DNA of 6,061 bases from Bacillota bacterium (GCA_021786135.1 JAJYNV010000003.1:1-6061), one strand, 5' to 3'. Counted from the first letter of the stretch, positions 1 to 6,061 are shown. Notes: generated from the letters alone by a model not told the origin. Numbers and translations: made by a program.

Positions 1-1017
1 CCTGTCCTAAATCCGTCGACCGACCCGCCGTACAACCTGGCGCTGGAGGAGTACGTGCTGAGGCGCCTCGACCCCGATCAGGATTATCTGATCCTCTGGC
101 AGAATCGGCCGGCCGTGATCGTCGGCCGTTTCCAGAACACCGCCGAGGAAGTGAACCAGCCGTACGTGGACGCGCATGGCGTCGCCGTGGTGCGGCGGCT
201 CTCGGGTGGCGGCGCTGTCTACCACGACCTCGGCAATCTCAATTTCACGTTCATCGTGCGACGCGAGGTGGGAGGCTTCAACGACTTCGGCCGCTTCACG
301 CTACCCGTACTCGAGACGCTGAGGTCCTTCGGCGTGCCGGCAGAGCGCTCATCGCGCAACGACCTGACCATCGAGGGGCAGAAATTCTCGGGCAACGCGC
401 AGTACGTGAGCGGGACGCGCCTCCTGCACCACGGCACGATTCTCTTCGACTCCGATCTCGACGCGGTGGCGAGCGTGCTGCATGTGCAGCCCGACAAGAT
501 CGAGAGCCACGGCATCAAGTCTGTGCGCGCGCGCGTCACCAATGTGCGCCCGTATCTCCCGGACTCCGTCAATCTCGCGGCGTTCGTCGAGCGCCTCGCG
601 GAGCAGGTCGGTGTCCATGGGGGAGGACTTGGCCCGACCTACCGCCTCAGCCCGCAGGATGAGATCGCTGTCGACGAGCTGCGACGCGGGCGCTATGCCA
701 ACTGGGGCTGGAATTATGGCGATTCCCCGGCTTTCGCGCTCAAGGCCAGGCGCAGGTTCGCCCAAGGCAGTGTCGAGATCCGACTCGATGTGCACGAGGG
801 GATCATCAGGGACTGCCGCACCTATGGCGACTTCCTCGGCAGCCGCGACATCGCGGAATTCGAAGCCGTGCTGCGCGGCCAGCGTTTCGATCTGGCCGGC
901 CTGCGGCGAACGCTGGCGGTGCAGCCGGTCGAGGAGTTCTTCGGCGGCATCGCCCGCGACGACATCCTGGACCTGATCTTCGGCGTAGACAAGACTCCGT
1001 CCGAAACGATGCCGTAA
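1..1017 (+). CDS. lplA: Lipoate-protein ligase A (5' end cut by window edge)
   Basis: The enzyme activates lipoate with ATP to lipoyl-AMP and transfers it to the lysine of lipoyl domains (E2 subunits, GcvH) in the cytoplasm. The frame is open from base 1, so residues here are numbered from codon 1. It begins with the family's NLALEEY motif (residues 12-18). Next come RR at 65-66 and the lipoate-binding SGGGAVYHD (68-76) followed by LGN. NDLTIEG then leads to the catalytic-type lysine K128 in KFSGNAQ, matching Lys133 of E. coli LplA as I recall it. HHGT and the GIKSVRARVTN segment follow. A WGWNYGDSPAF segment and a C-terminal accessory domain make it a two-domain ligase able to do both half-reactions. 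The 338 codons seen compare with 338 residues in E. coli, so only about five N-terminal residues are missing. Overall wording is closest to Bacillus LplJ-type ligases. The 3' end faces the thioesterase gene. Target proteins are not in the window. Confidence 0.95.
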   Translation, partial: PVLNPSTDPPYNLALEEYVLRRLDPDQDYLILWQNRPAVIVGRFQNTAEEVNQPYVDAHGVAVVRRLSGGGAVYHDLGNLNFTFIVRREVGGFNDFGRFTLPVLETLRSFGVPAERSSRNDLTIEGQKFSGNAQYVSGTRLLHHGTILFDSDLDAVASVLHVQPDKIESHGIKSVRARVTNVRPYLPDSVNLAAFVERLAEQVGVHGGGLGPTYRLSPQDEIAVDELRRGRYANWGWNYGDSPAFALKARRRFAQGSVEIRLDVHEGIIRDCRTYGDFLGSRDIAEFEAVLRGQRFDLAGLRRTLAVQPVEEFFGGIARDDILDLIFGVDKTPSETMP

Positions 1018-1026
1018 CGAGGCGTC

Positions 1027-1458
1027 CTACATCTGGCTCGGTATGGGCAGATCGTCCGCGTAAACCATAGTGGCGTGAGCGTTGGCGACGGGCCTGCCGT
1101 CCGGCAGGTGCACAGCGGCCGCCACTTGCGCCATGCGCCGGTCGTGGCGCAGCACGTTCGCTCTGACGATGAGATCGGCGCCGGGCTGCACGGGCAGGAT
1201 GTAGCGCACCTCGAAACGGGCAGTGAGCGCTGTGCGGCCGAGCGTGGCGACAGCCCAGCCGAAGGCCTCATCCATCATCATGGCGAGCAACCCGCCATGT
1301 GCGAGCCCTTTCCAGCCTGTCCAGGACGGATCCAGCCGGCAGGTCGCCTCGACCTGACCGGGCGCGGTCATCTCGAACTCGAGGTGCATGCCTGCGGCGT
1401 TCTTGCTGCCGCAGACGAAGCAACCCTCCAGGTCATGATTCTGGGCAGGCGTTGGCAT
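1027..1458 (-). CDS. PaaI-type hotdog-fold thioesterase with N-terminal CxxCG
   Basis: This 143-residue protein has the size of a single hotdog (4HBT) domain. Such enzymes hydrolyse acyl-CoA or aryl-CoA thioesters in the cytosol, usually as dimers or tetramers. The N-terminus carries CFVCG (C13, C16) followed by a G-M-H-L-E-F strand, a layout common in PaaI-like proteins. The central helix has the signature HGG (54-56) with D63-E64 one to two turns later; D63 is the likely catalytic acid. The start is supported by AGGAG-like AGGGAG nine bases upstream on the minus strand. It is convergent with lplA, the two stops being 9 bp apart, and divergent from the por operon. Substrate cannot be told from sequence. 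A role in clearing acyl-CoA next to an acetyl-CoA-producing operon is possible but speculative. The fold assignment is firm; the precise function is not. Confidence 0.88.
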   Translation of the reverse strand: MPTPAQNHDLEGCFVCGSKNAAGMHLEFEMTAPGQVEATCRLDPSWTGWKGLAHGGLLAMMMDEAFGWAVATLGRTALTARFEVRYILPVQPGADLIVRANVLRHDRRMAQVAAAVHLPDGRPVANAHATMVYADDLPIPSQM

Positions 1459-1467
1459 GAATAGAAG

Positions 1468-1473
1468 CTCCCT
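1468..1473 (-). promoter_or_regulatory. Ribosome binding site of the thioesterase gene
   Basis: On the minus strand the bases read AGGGAG, ending nine bases before the ATG at 1458-1456. This supports that start and not an upstream one. Confidence 0.65.
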
Positions 1474-1557
1474 CTTTCCAGCGGTTCCATCACCAGCATA
1501 TCGCCCCGCTCAACCTCCGGCATGGTCCGGGCGCCCGCACTCGTCGCCAAGCGCCTT

Positions 1558-1578
1558 GGCCATTAGGTCCCAATGGCC
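1558..1578. repeat. Perfect 7-bp inverted repeat, possible operator
   Basis: GGCCATT at 1558-1564 and its exact complement AATGGCC at 1572-1578 are separated by seven bases (AGGTCCC). The half-site centres are 14 bp apart. It lies in the divergent intergenic region, about 100 bp from the thioesterase start and 172 bp from the operon start. This is a plausible place for a dimeric regulator, or for a small hairpin in a leader RNA. There is no T-run after it, so a terminator is unlikely. A repeat of this size can occur by chance in GC-rich DNA. Confidence 0.4.
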
Positions 1579-1733
1579 GTATGCGGCCTCATCCACCCTC
1601 ACTAAGATCAGTGCGATAGGGCCGGACCGAGTGCATAGGGGGAGATTGGCGACGCCGCAAGGCGCATGGAACCCCGAAGCTCCGAGCCGGTCCCCCCGCC
1701 GTTCGGGCTGATTGGGGTCGTCGGCGAGGCGCA

Positions 1734-1741
1734 AGAGGGGG
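1734..1741 (+). promoter_or_regulatory. Ribosome binding site deciding the start of the flavoprotein gene
   Basis: AGAGGGGG ends eight bases before the ATG at 1750. The in-frame ATG at 1666 lacks such a site at proper spacing, and its extra 28 residues are proline- and glycine-rich with no family resemblance. The start at 1750 is therefore preferred. Confidence 0.75.
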
Positions 1742-1749
1742 ATTCATCC

Positions 1750-3081
1750 ATGCAGCAGGTCCGTTCGCGGTTCGGCGAACTGCGTCCACCGCTGAGAGGG
1801 CCGGAAGAGGCCGCATTCGAGGCGGAGCGCTGCCTCTACTGCGGCGACGTCTATGCCAAGGCGCCATGTACCGTAGCGTGCCCGGCCGACATCGACGTGC
1901 CGGGATTCATTCGTGCCATTGCGGAAGATGACCGCGACAGCGCCGCCGACATCATCTTTGCGGAGAACCCCGTTGGCGGCAGTTGTGCCCGCGTCTGCCC
2001 CACACAGGAACTATGCGAAGGCGCCTGCGTGCTCAACCACGACGGCGACCGTCCCGTCTCGATCGCACGTCTGCAGCGTTACGCGACCGATTCCAGATTG
2101 ATGCACGGCCGCGCGGAAGGCGAGGCACCTGCGGCCATCGGCGGCAAGGTGGCCGTGATCGGGGCGGGCCCGAGCGGCCTTGCCTGCGCCAGCGTGCTGC
2201 GCAGCCTGGGACTTTCGGTGACCGTGTTCGACGCGCGGACAGCCGTCGGCGGCCTGGTGCGCTATGCGATCGCGCCCTATCGGCTCTGGGCCTCACCGCT
2301 GGACGAGGAAGCGCAGCAGCTTGTCGCACGCGGTGTCGAGTTTCAGCTCGGACGCGCCATCGATGGTCCCGAGGCGCTCAAGGCGCTCGAGAGCGAATAC
2401 GATGCGATCTACCTCGGCGTCGGACTGGGCGAGGACATGATGCTCGATCTCCCCGGCAAGAACCTGCCCGGCGTGCATGCCGCGCTGCCCTGGATCGAGG
2501 CGCTCAAAGCCGGCGAGATGCCACCCCTTGGGGAGCGGGTCGCTGTCATCGGTGGCGGCAACACGGCTATCGATGTCGCGCGCGAGGCCATGCGCCTCGG
2601 AGCGCGCGAGGTGACCATGCTCTACCGCCGCACGCAGGCCGAGATGCCGGCGTACGGCTTCGAAGTCGAAGAGGCCGCCGAGGAAGGCGTGCGCTTCCTC
2701 TGGCTGACCATTCCCGTCTCCTATGTCGGCAAGGGGCATGTCGAAGGGGTCACCTGCCGCTATGCGCGGCTATCCGAGCCCGACGAGTCGGGACGGCGGC
2801 GGCCGGAGGAGGTGCCCGGCACCGACTTCGTCTTCCCGTGCGATACGGTGATCACGGCGCTCGGCCAGAACCCGCGCAAGACGTTCCTCGGCTGGATCGA
2901 GGGACTTGAATTGCGCGGCGGCCGCATTGCGGTTGATCCGACGACGGGGCAGACCGGCAACCCGAAGTACTACGCAGGCGGCGACGCCGTGAACGGAGGC
3001 GCGACGGCCGTCGAAGCCGTGCGCGAGGCCAAGCGGGCGGCGCTCGCGATCGCGCGGCGGCTAGAGGAGGTCAGGGCATGA
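1750..3081 (+). CDS. FAD- and Fe-S-dependent NAD(P) oxidoreductase, GltD/PreT-like, leading the por operon
   Basis: This 443-residue protein has the build of glutamate synthase small subunit, PreT and the N-terminal half of dihydropyrimidine dehydrogenase (DPD), which pass electrons between NADPH, FAD and [4Fe-4S] clusters. Residues 1-120 hold the cluster domain, with C28, C31, C40, C44, C83, C89, C93 and Q109. The spacing from C44 to Q109 fits the DPD pattern in which one cluster has a glutamine ligand. An FAD site follows, with GAGPSG at 138-143. A second dinucleotide site has GGGNTA at 268-273 and YRR at 292-294 before MPA, the NADPH-type signature. The C-terminal AGGD (D412) closes the FAD site. 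There is no catalytic domain for glutamate or pyrimidines. Its stop overlaps the porG start by 4 bp (ATGA), which suggests it serves the POR enzyme, probably linking it to NADP(H). Family is certain; partner and direction are inferred. Confidence 0.9.
   Translation: MQQVRSRFGELRPPLRGPEEAAFEAERCLYCGDVYAKAPCTVACPADIDVPGFIRAIAEDDRDSAADIIFAENPVGGSCARVCPTQELCEGACVLNHDGDRPVSIARLQRYATDSRLMHGRAEGEAPAAIGGKVAVIGAGPSGLACASVLRSLGLSVTVFDARTAVGGLVRYAIAPYRLWASPLDEEAQQLVARGVEFQLGRAIDGPEALKALESEYDAIYLGVGLGEDMMLDLPGKNLPGVHAALPWIEALKAGEMPPLGERVAVIGGGNTAIDVAREAMRLGAREVTMLYRRTQAEMPAYGFEVEEAAEEGVRFLWLTIPVSYVGKGHVEGVTCRYARLSEPDESGRRRPEEVPGTDFVFPCDTVITALGQNPRKTFLGWIEGLELRGGRIAVDPTTGQTGNPKYYAGGDAVNGGATAVEAVREAKRAALAIARRLEEVRA
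3063..3070 (+). promoter_or_regulatory. Ribosome binding site of porG
   Basis: AGAGGAGG lies within the last codons of the flavoprotein gene, seven bases before the porG ATG at 3078. It is a near-ideal Shine-Dalgarno sequence at a coupled ATGA junction. Confidence 0.8.
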
Positions 3082-3644
3082 TCGAGGTACGTTGGCACGG
3101 CCGCGGCGGCCAGGGTGCCAAGACGGCGTCCCATGTCCTCGCGGTCGCCTATCTCAAGGAAGACAAGTCGGTGCAGGCGTTCCCTGAGTATGGCCCGGAA
3201 CGCAGCGGCGCGCCGATGCTGGCCTATACGCGCCTCGACGACCGTCCGATCCGCCGGCACTGCGCCGTGACGCAGCCCGACATCGTCGTCGTGCTCGACC
3301 CGAGCCTCACGCGCGAAGTGCCTGTCACCAGCGGGCTGAAGGCGGAGGGGAAGCTCTTGCTGAACGTTGTCGCCGACAGCGAGGCGGAGGAGGCTGTCAG
3401 GACGTATCCAGGCAAGGTGCTCGGCGTGACAGCCGATCAGCTGGCCAAGGAGGCGGGCACGCGTTTTCCGAACGTGGTGCTGCTTGGCGCCTACGCCGGA
3501 TGGGTTGGCGCTCCGTCGCTCGATCACTTGCAGGAGGCATTGATCGAGGTCATGGGGCATCTGCCCGCCAAGGCCAAGGACGCATCGGTGCGGGCCATGG
3601 CGGCGGGCTATGCTGCCGGGGAAAGGGGTAGGGCCGATGTCTAG
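3078..3644 (+). CDS. porG: Pyruvate:ferredoxin oxidoreductase, gamma subunit
   Basis: PorG forms the domain that in single-chain POR enzymes corresponds to domain III and helps bind CoA and hold the heterotetramer together in the cytosol. The 188 residues match the family's usual size of about 185. The N-terminus reads HGRGGQG (7-13), the hallmark of this subunit, followed by AFPEYGPERSGAP, which is strongly conserved, and the PDIVVVLDPSL strand. Glycine-rich NVVLLGAYAG lies in the C-terminal third. It has no cysteine cluster, as expected. It begins inside the flavoprotein stop and ends 8 bp inside porD, so translation is coupled on both sides. The family also includes subunits of 2-oxoisovalerate and indolepyruvate enzymes; pyruvate specificity rests mainly on the PorA and PorB motifs downstream. 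Confidence 0.93.
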   Translation: MIEVRWHGRGGQGAKTASHVLAVAYLKEDKSVQAFPEYGPERSGAPMLAYTRLDDRPIRRHCAVTQPDIVVVLDPSLTREVPVTSGLKAEGKLLLNVVADSEAEEAVRTYPGKVLGVTADQLAKEAGTRFPNVVLLGAYAGWVGAPSLDHLQEALIEVMGHLPAKAKDASVRAMAAGYAAGERGRADV

Positions 3645-3972
3645 CGAGCGCCAGAGCGCGATCCTGCGTCCAGGCGGCGTGGTGCTGCCGGGCGATGTGG
3701 CCCGGCCGCGCACCGGTGGCTGGCGTACGGGAGCGAAGCCTTCCGTTGACCTCTCGCTCTGCGTCGACTGCCTCCTCTGCTGGATTCACTGCCCGGATAC
3801 GGCGGTTCAGCAGCGGCAGGGAGTCTTCCAAGGTTTCGACTACGACCTGTGCAAGGGCTGCGAGGTTTGCGCAGAGGTCTGTCCGACAGGCGCGATCCAG
3901 ATGGTGCCCGAGTCGACGAAGCTCGACCAGCACGGCGCCATCCTGCCGGAAGGGGGCAGGCAAGATGGCTAG
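3637..3972 (+). CDS. porD: Pyruvate:ferredoxin oxidoreductase, delta subunit (2[4Fe-4S] ferredoxin-type)
   Basis: PorD carries electrons from the PorB cluster out to ferredoxin or another acceptor. From the ATG at 3637 it has 111 residues. Residues 1-40 hold the TGGWRTGAKPSVD segment typical of PorD ahead of the clusters. Two ferredoxin motifs of the form CxxCxxCxxxCP follow: C42, C45, C48, C52 and C72, C75, C78, C82. All eight ligands are present, so two [4Fe-4S] clusters are expected. The first motif contains the WIHCPD sequence characteristic of PorD/VorD. An alternative in-frame ATG at 3610 would add nine residues but has a poor ribosome site; GGGG at 3625-3628 favours 3637. The gene overlaps porG by 8 bp and porA by 8 bp. 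Confidence 0.93.
   Translation: MSSERQSAILRPGGVVLPGDVARPRTGGWRTGAKPSVDLSLCVDCLLCWIHCPDTAVQQRQGVFQGFDYDLCKGCEVCAEVCPTGAIQMVPESTKLDQHGAILPEGGRQDG
3948..3956 (+). promoter_or_regulatory. Ribosome binding site of porA
   Basis: GGAAGGGGG inside the 3' end of porD ends eight bases before the ATG at 3965. It favours this start over the in-frame ATG at 3977. Confidence 0.7.
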
Positions 3973-5149
3973 GACCATGCAGGGCTTCGAGGTCCTGACG
4001 GGAGGCGAGGCGACAGCCCACGCCATGCGCCAGATCCGTCCCGATGTGGTTCCTATCTATCCGATCACCCCGCAGACACCGATCATTCAGACGTTCAGCC
4101 GCTTCGTCGCTGACGGCAAGGTCGACACCGTGCTTCTGCAGGTGGAATCGGAGCACTCTGCCATGAGCGCGGCGGTTGGTGCGGCGCTGGCCGGCGCCCG
4201 TACCATGACGGCGACCGCGTCGCAGGGCCTTGCCCTGATGGTCGAGGTGCTCTACATCGCCGCCGGCCTGAGGGCCCCGGTGGTCATGGCGGTCGGCAAC
4301 CGTGCTCTGTCGGCGCCGATCAACATCCATGGCGATCACTCGGACGGCATGCTCGCCCGCGACAGCGGCGCGGTACAGGTCTTTGCGGAGAACGCGCAGG
4401 AGGCCTACGACCTCATGGTCATGGCCCCGCGCATCGCGGAGCATCCTGCGGTGCTGCTGCCGGTGCTGGTCGGGCAGGATGGCTTCAGCGTCACGCATAG
4501 CGCGGAGAACGTTGCACTCCTGCGCGACGAAGAGGTGCAGGACTTCGTCGGCAGCTACGAGATTCCGTACCCGCTGCTGGGCGACCGACCGAGCAGCCAG
4601 GGCCTGTTCGCGATGCCGGACGCCTACTACGAGATCAAGGTGCGCCAGATCCAGGCGCTCGAGGCTGCGGAGCAGGTCTTCGCGGACGTTGCCCGCGCCT
4701 ATGCCCTGCGCTTTGGCCGGCACCTCGGCGCTGTCGAGTCCTATCGTATGGACGGCGCCGAGCGCGCCATCGTCCTGATCGGCTCCACGGCGGGTACGGC
4801 CAAGGACGTCGTCGATGAGTTGAGGGAGCGCGGCGAGAGGGTCGGCCTCGTGGCGGTGCGGCTGTTCCGGCCCTTCCCGCACCAGGCGCTCGAGGATGCG
4901 CTGGCGACTGTCGGCCGCGTGGCGGTGCTCGACCGTGCGGCGGCGCCAGGTACCTTGCCGCCGCTCTTCGCCGACATTCGGGCGGGGTACCATGGAACTG
5001 CGGAGCTCAGAAGCTACGTCTATGGCCTCGGCGGCCGCGACACGGCGCCCGAGGACATCGCGAAGGTCTATCGGGATCTGCAGCTGCCGGCGCATGCCGG
5101 CATCCGCTACCTCGGCCTCTTGGGGGAGGATCAGCATGGCGAGTCTTAA
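3965..5149 (+). CDS. porA: Pyruvate:ferredoxin oxidoreductase, alpha subunit
   Basis: PorA supplies the pyrimidine-side half of the thiamine diphosphate site and the substrate pocket of POR, which converts pyruvate and CoA to acetyl-CoA and CO2 with reduction of ferredoxin. It has 394 residues, normal for the family. YPITPQTPI (32-40) holds T35; ESEHSA (61-66) holds the likely cofactor-activating glutamate E63; TATASQGLALM lies at 82-92. NRALSAPINIHGDHSD (112-127) holds R113. These correspond to Thr31, Glu64 and Arg114 of Desulfovibrio POR as I recall it. The NRALSAP and GDHSD wording is typical of pyruvate enzymes rather than 2-oxoglutarate ones. The second half is the transketolase C-terminal-like domain (RLFRPFPHQAL). 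A start four codons later (3977) is possible. The gene overlaps porD by 8 bp and porB by 14 bp. The upstream part of the same open frame, before 3965, is a shadow of porD. Confidence 0.95.
   Translation: MARTMQGFEVLTGGEATAHAMRQIRPDVVPIYPITPQTPIIQTFSRFVADGKVDTVLLQVESEHSAMSAAVGAALAGARTMTATASQGLALMVEVLYIAAGLRAPVVMAVGNRALSAPINIHGDHSDGMLARDSGAVQVFAENAQEAYDLMVMAPRIAEHPAVLLPVLVGQDGFSVTHSAENVALLRDEEVQDFVGSYEIPYPLLGDRPSSQGLFAMPDAYYEIKVRQIQALEAAEQVFADVARAYALRFGRHLGAVESYRMDGAERAIVLIGSTAGTAKDVVDELRERGERVGLVAVRLFRPFPHQALEDALATVGRVAVLDRAAAPGTLPPLFADIRAGYHGTAELRSYVYGLGGRDTAPEDIAKVYRDLQLPAHAGIRYLGLLGEDQHGES
5122..5129 (+). promoter_or_regulatory. Ribosome binding site of porB
   Basis: GGGGGAGG, inside the end of porA, lies six bases before the ATG at 5136 and fixes the porB start within porA. 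Confidence 0.75.
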
Positions 5150-6061
5150 GCAGCTGGCCCTGCGGGAGGAGGAGCGGCCGCGCTTCACTGGCGGACACTC
5201 GCTCTGCGCGGGCTGCGGCATCCCGACCATTGTCCGCACGGTGCTCGACTCCATCCCGGGACCTGTGGTCGCGGTCAGCGCCACGGGCTGCCTCGAGGTG
5301 GCCACGACCCGCTTTCCCTTCACCGCATGGGGCGTTCCGTGGATTCACGTCGCCTTCGAGAACGCCGCCGCCGTAGCAAGCGGCGTGGAAGCTGCGTATC
5401 GCTCGCTCGCGCATCGCGGCAAGCTTTCTGGCGAGCGTGTGACCATCGTGGTCTTCGCTGGCGACGGCGGCACGTACGACATCGGACTGCAGGCGCTTTC
5501 CGGGGCACTCGAGCGCGGCCACCGGTTCCTCTACGTCTGCTACGACAACGAGGCGTACATGAACACGGGCATCCAGCGCTCCGGAGCCACTCCGTTCGCC
5601 GCGTCGACGACGACAAGCCCCGTCGGCAGCGTCGGCAGGGGCAAGGCCGAAACGCGCAAGGACCTCACGGCCATCGTTGTGGCCCACCACATCCCGTATG
5701 CCGCACAGGCCTCCACATCACACTGGCAGGACCTCAGCGTCAAGGTGGAGCGCGCTGTGGCGCAAGACGGACCCAGCTTCCTGAATGTCCTCTCGACCTG
5801 CCCGCCGGGCTGGGGTCACGACTCGCGCGATGGTGCGCGCCTGGCGCGCCTCGCGGTGGAAAGTCGCTACTGGCCGCTCTTCGAGGTGGTCGACGGCCAC
5901 TACCGCCTGACACACTATCCGGCGCACCCGACGGCGCTCGTGGAATGGCTCGAGATGCAGAAGCGCTTCGCGCACCTGCGCGGCATTCAGAGCGTGGACC
6001 TCGAGTCCATGATCGAACGCGAGGTCATGTCCCAGTGGCAGGAACTCGAGCGGCGCACAGC
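5136..6061 (+). CDS. porB: Pyruvate:ferredoxin oxidoreductase, beta subunit (3' end cut by window edge)
   Basis: PorB binds the diphosphate of thiamine diphosphate and the proximal [4Fe-4S] cluster of POR. My translation gives 308 codons with no stop before the window ends; the usual length is about 310, so only a short tail is missing. The cluster ligands are C24 and C27 (CAGCG), C52 (ATGCLE) and C222 (STCPPGW), all four in family positions. The thiamine diphosphate/Mg motif is GDGGTYDIG (109-117) through YDNEAYMNTGIQRSG (136-150), then TTTSPVG. The NEAYMNTGIQRS wording marks the pyruvate/2-oxoisovalerate branch; 2-oxoglutarate enzymes differ here. It is the fifth gene of the operon and starts 14 bp inside porA. 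Pyruvate is the best substrate guess, though a broader branched-chain oxoacid enzyme cannot be excluded. Confidence 0.95.
   Translation, partial: MASLKQLALREEERPRFTGGHSLCAGCGIPTIVRTVLDSIPGPVVAVSATGCLEVATTRFPFTAWGVPWIHVAFENAAAVASGVEAAYRSLAHRGKLSGERVTIVVFAGDGGTYDIGLQALSGALERGHRFLYVCYDNEAYMNTGIQRSGATPFAASTTTSPVGSVGRGKAETRKDLTAIVVAHHIPYAAQASTSHWQDLSVKVERAVAQDGPSFLNVLSTCPPGWGHDSRDGARLARLAVESRYWPLFEVVDGHYRLTHYPAHPTALVEWLEMQKRFAHLRGIQSVDLESMIEREVMSQWQELERRT

Larger units (their letters stand above)
1459..1749. other. Divergent intergenic control region
   Basis: These 291 bases separate the start of the minus-strand thioesterase from the start of the por operon, so promoters for both should lie here. 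I see no convincing gene. The frames that stay open are short, lack good ribosome sites and show no family motifs. No consensus sigma-70 promoter stands out: TAAGAT at 1603-1608 resembles a -10 box, but the bases where its -35 should lie do not fit. The clearest structure is the inverted repeat at 1558-1578. A weaker four-base palindrome, CACT-N6-AGTG, lies at 1600-1613, and a four-base stem closing a GCAA loop lies at 1653-1664. No riboswitch could be recognised. Confidence 0.5.

Noticed and set aside
1018..1026. A bidirectional terminator between lplA and the thioesterase gene
   Set aside because: The nine-base gap and its flanks show no clear stem-loop with a T-run on either strand.
1653..1664. 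A CGCC-GCAA-GGCG hairpin with a GNRA-type loop
   Set aside because: A four-pair stem is too short to be called a structured RNA element in this base composition.
1510..1734. A possible 74-residue minus-strand gene in the intergenic region
   Set aside because: It has no ribosome site or recognisable motif, and it would fill the space where promoters of two divergent units must lie.
1666..1749. An N-terminal extension of 28 residues for the flavoprotein
   Set aside because: The ATG at 1666 lacks a well-spaced ribosome site, the extension is low-complexity, and the ATG at 1750 has a strong site.
1983..2909. A 308-codon plus-strand open frame inside the flavoprotein gene
   Set aside because: It is an out-of-frame shadow with an extremely Arg-rich product and no ribosome site, while the overlapping frame has full FAD, NADP and Fe-S motifs.
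2970..3713. A 247-codon minus-strand open frame opposite porG
   Set aside because: It lies antisense to porG, which has all family motifs, and its product has no recognisable domain.
3641..5323. A 560-codon open frame on the minus strand opposite porD, porA and the start of porB
   Set aside because: It is antisense to three clearly recognised genes. Its product is rich in Arg, Ala and His without family motifs, as expected for a mirror frame in GC-rich DNA.

Overview
The window is a GC-rich (roughly two thirds G+C by eye), densely coded bacterial chromosomal segment. The phylum cannot be fixed from the sequence. A four-subunit pyruvate:ferredoxin oxidoreductase together with a two-domain lipoate ligase fits several GC-rich lineages, for example Chloroflexota, Desulfobacterota-like bacteria, Actinomycetota or uncultured relatives. 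There are no RNA genes, mobile elements, CRISPR arrays or long repeats.

Layout. (1) 1-1017, plus strand: lipoate-protein ligase A, lacking only about five N-terminal residues at the window edge. (2) 1027-1458, minus strand: a hotdog-fold PaaI-type acyl-CoA thioesterase with an N-terminal CxxCG motif, convergent with lplA across a 9-bp gap. (3) 1459-1749: a divergent intergenic region of 291 bp that should carry the control signals for both flanking units. It contains one perfect 7-bp inverted repeat. (4) 1750-6061, plus strand: a five-gene operon of an FAD/NAD(P)-binding iron-sulfur oxidoreductase of the GltD/PreT/DPD-N-terminal type, followed by porG, porD, porA and porB. porB runs off the right edge of the window.

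The five operon genes overlap successively by 4, 8, 8 and 14 bp. Each internal start has a Shine-Dalgarno-like purine run inside the preceding gene, and four of the five operon starts have a strong one (porD's is weaker). This points to translational coupling of subunits made in fixed ratio.

How they work together. PorA and PorB bind thiamine diphosphate and pyruvate and oxidatively decarboxylate pyruvate to acetyl-CoA. PorB carries a [4Fe-4S] cluster, PorD carries two more, and PorG completes the CoA-handling part of the enzyme. The first gene is not a standard POR subunit. It has the cysteine/glutamine ligand pattern, FAD site and NADPH-type site of the electron-transfer module of dihydropyrimidine dehydrogenase. 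The most interesting reading is that it links POR directly to the NADP(H) pool, giving a pyruvate:NADP+ oxidoreductase built from separate genes. That link is inferred from gene order and motifs and is not shown by the sequence. The lipoate ligase and thioesterase are housekeeping-type neighbours without a proven role in the POR pathway.
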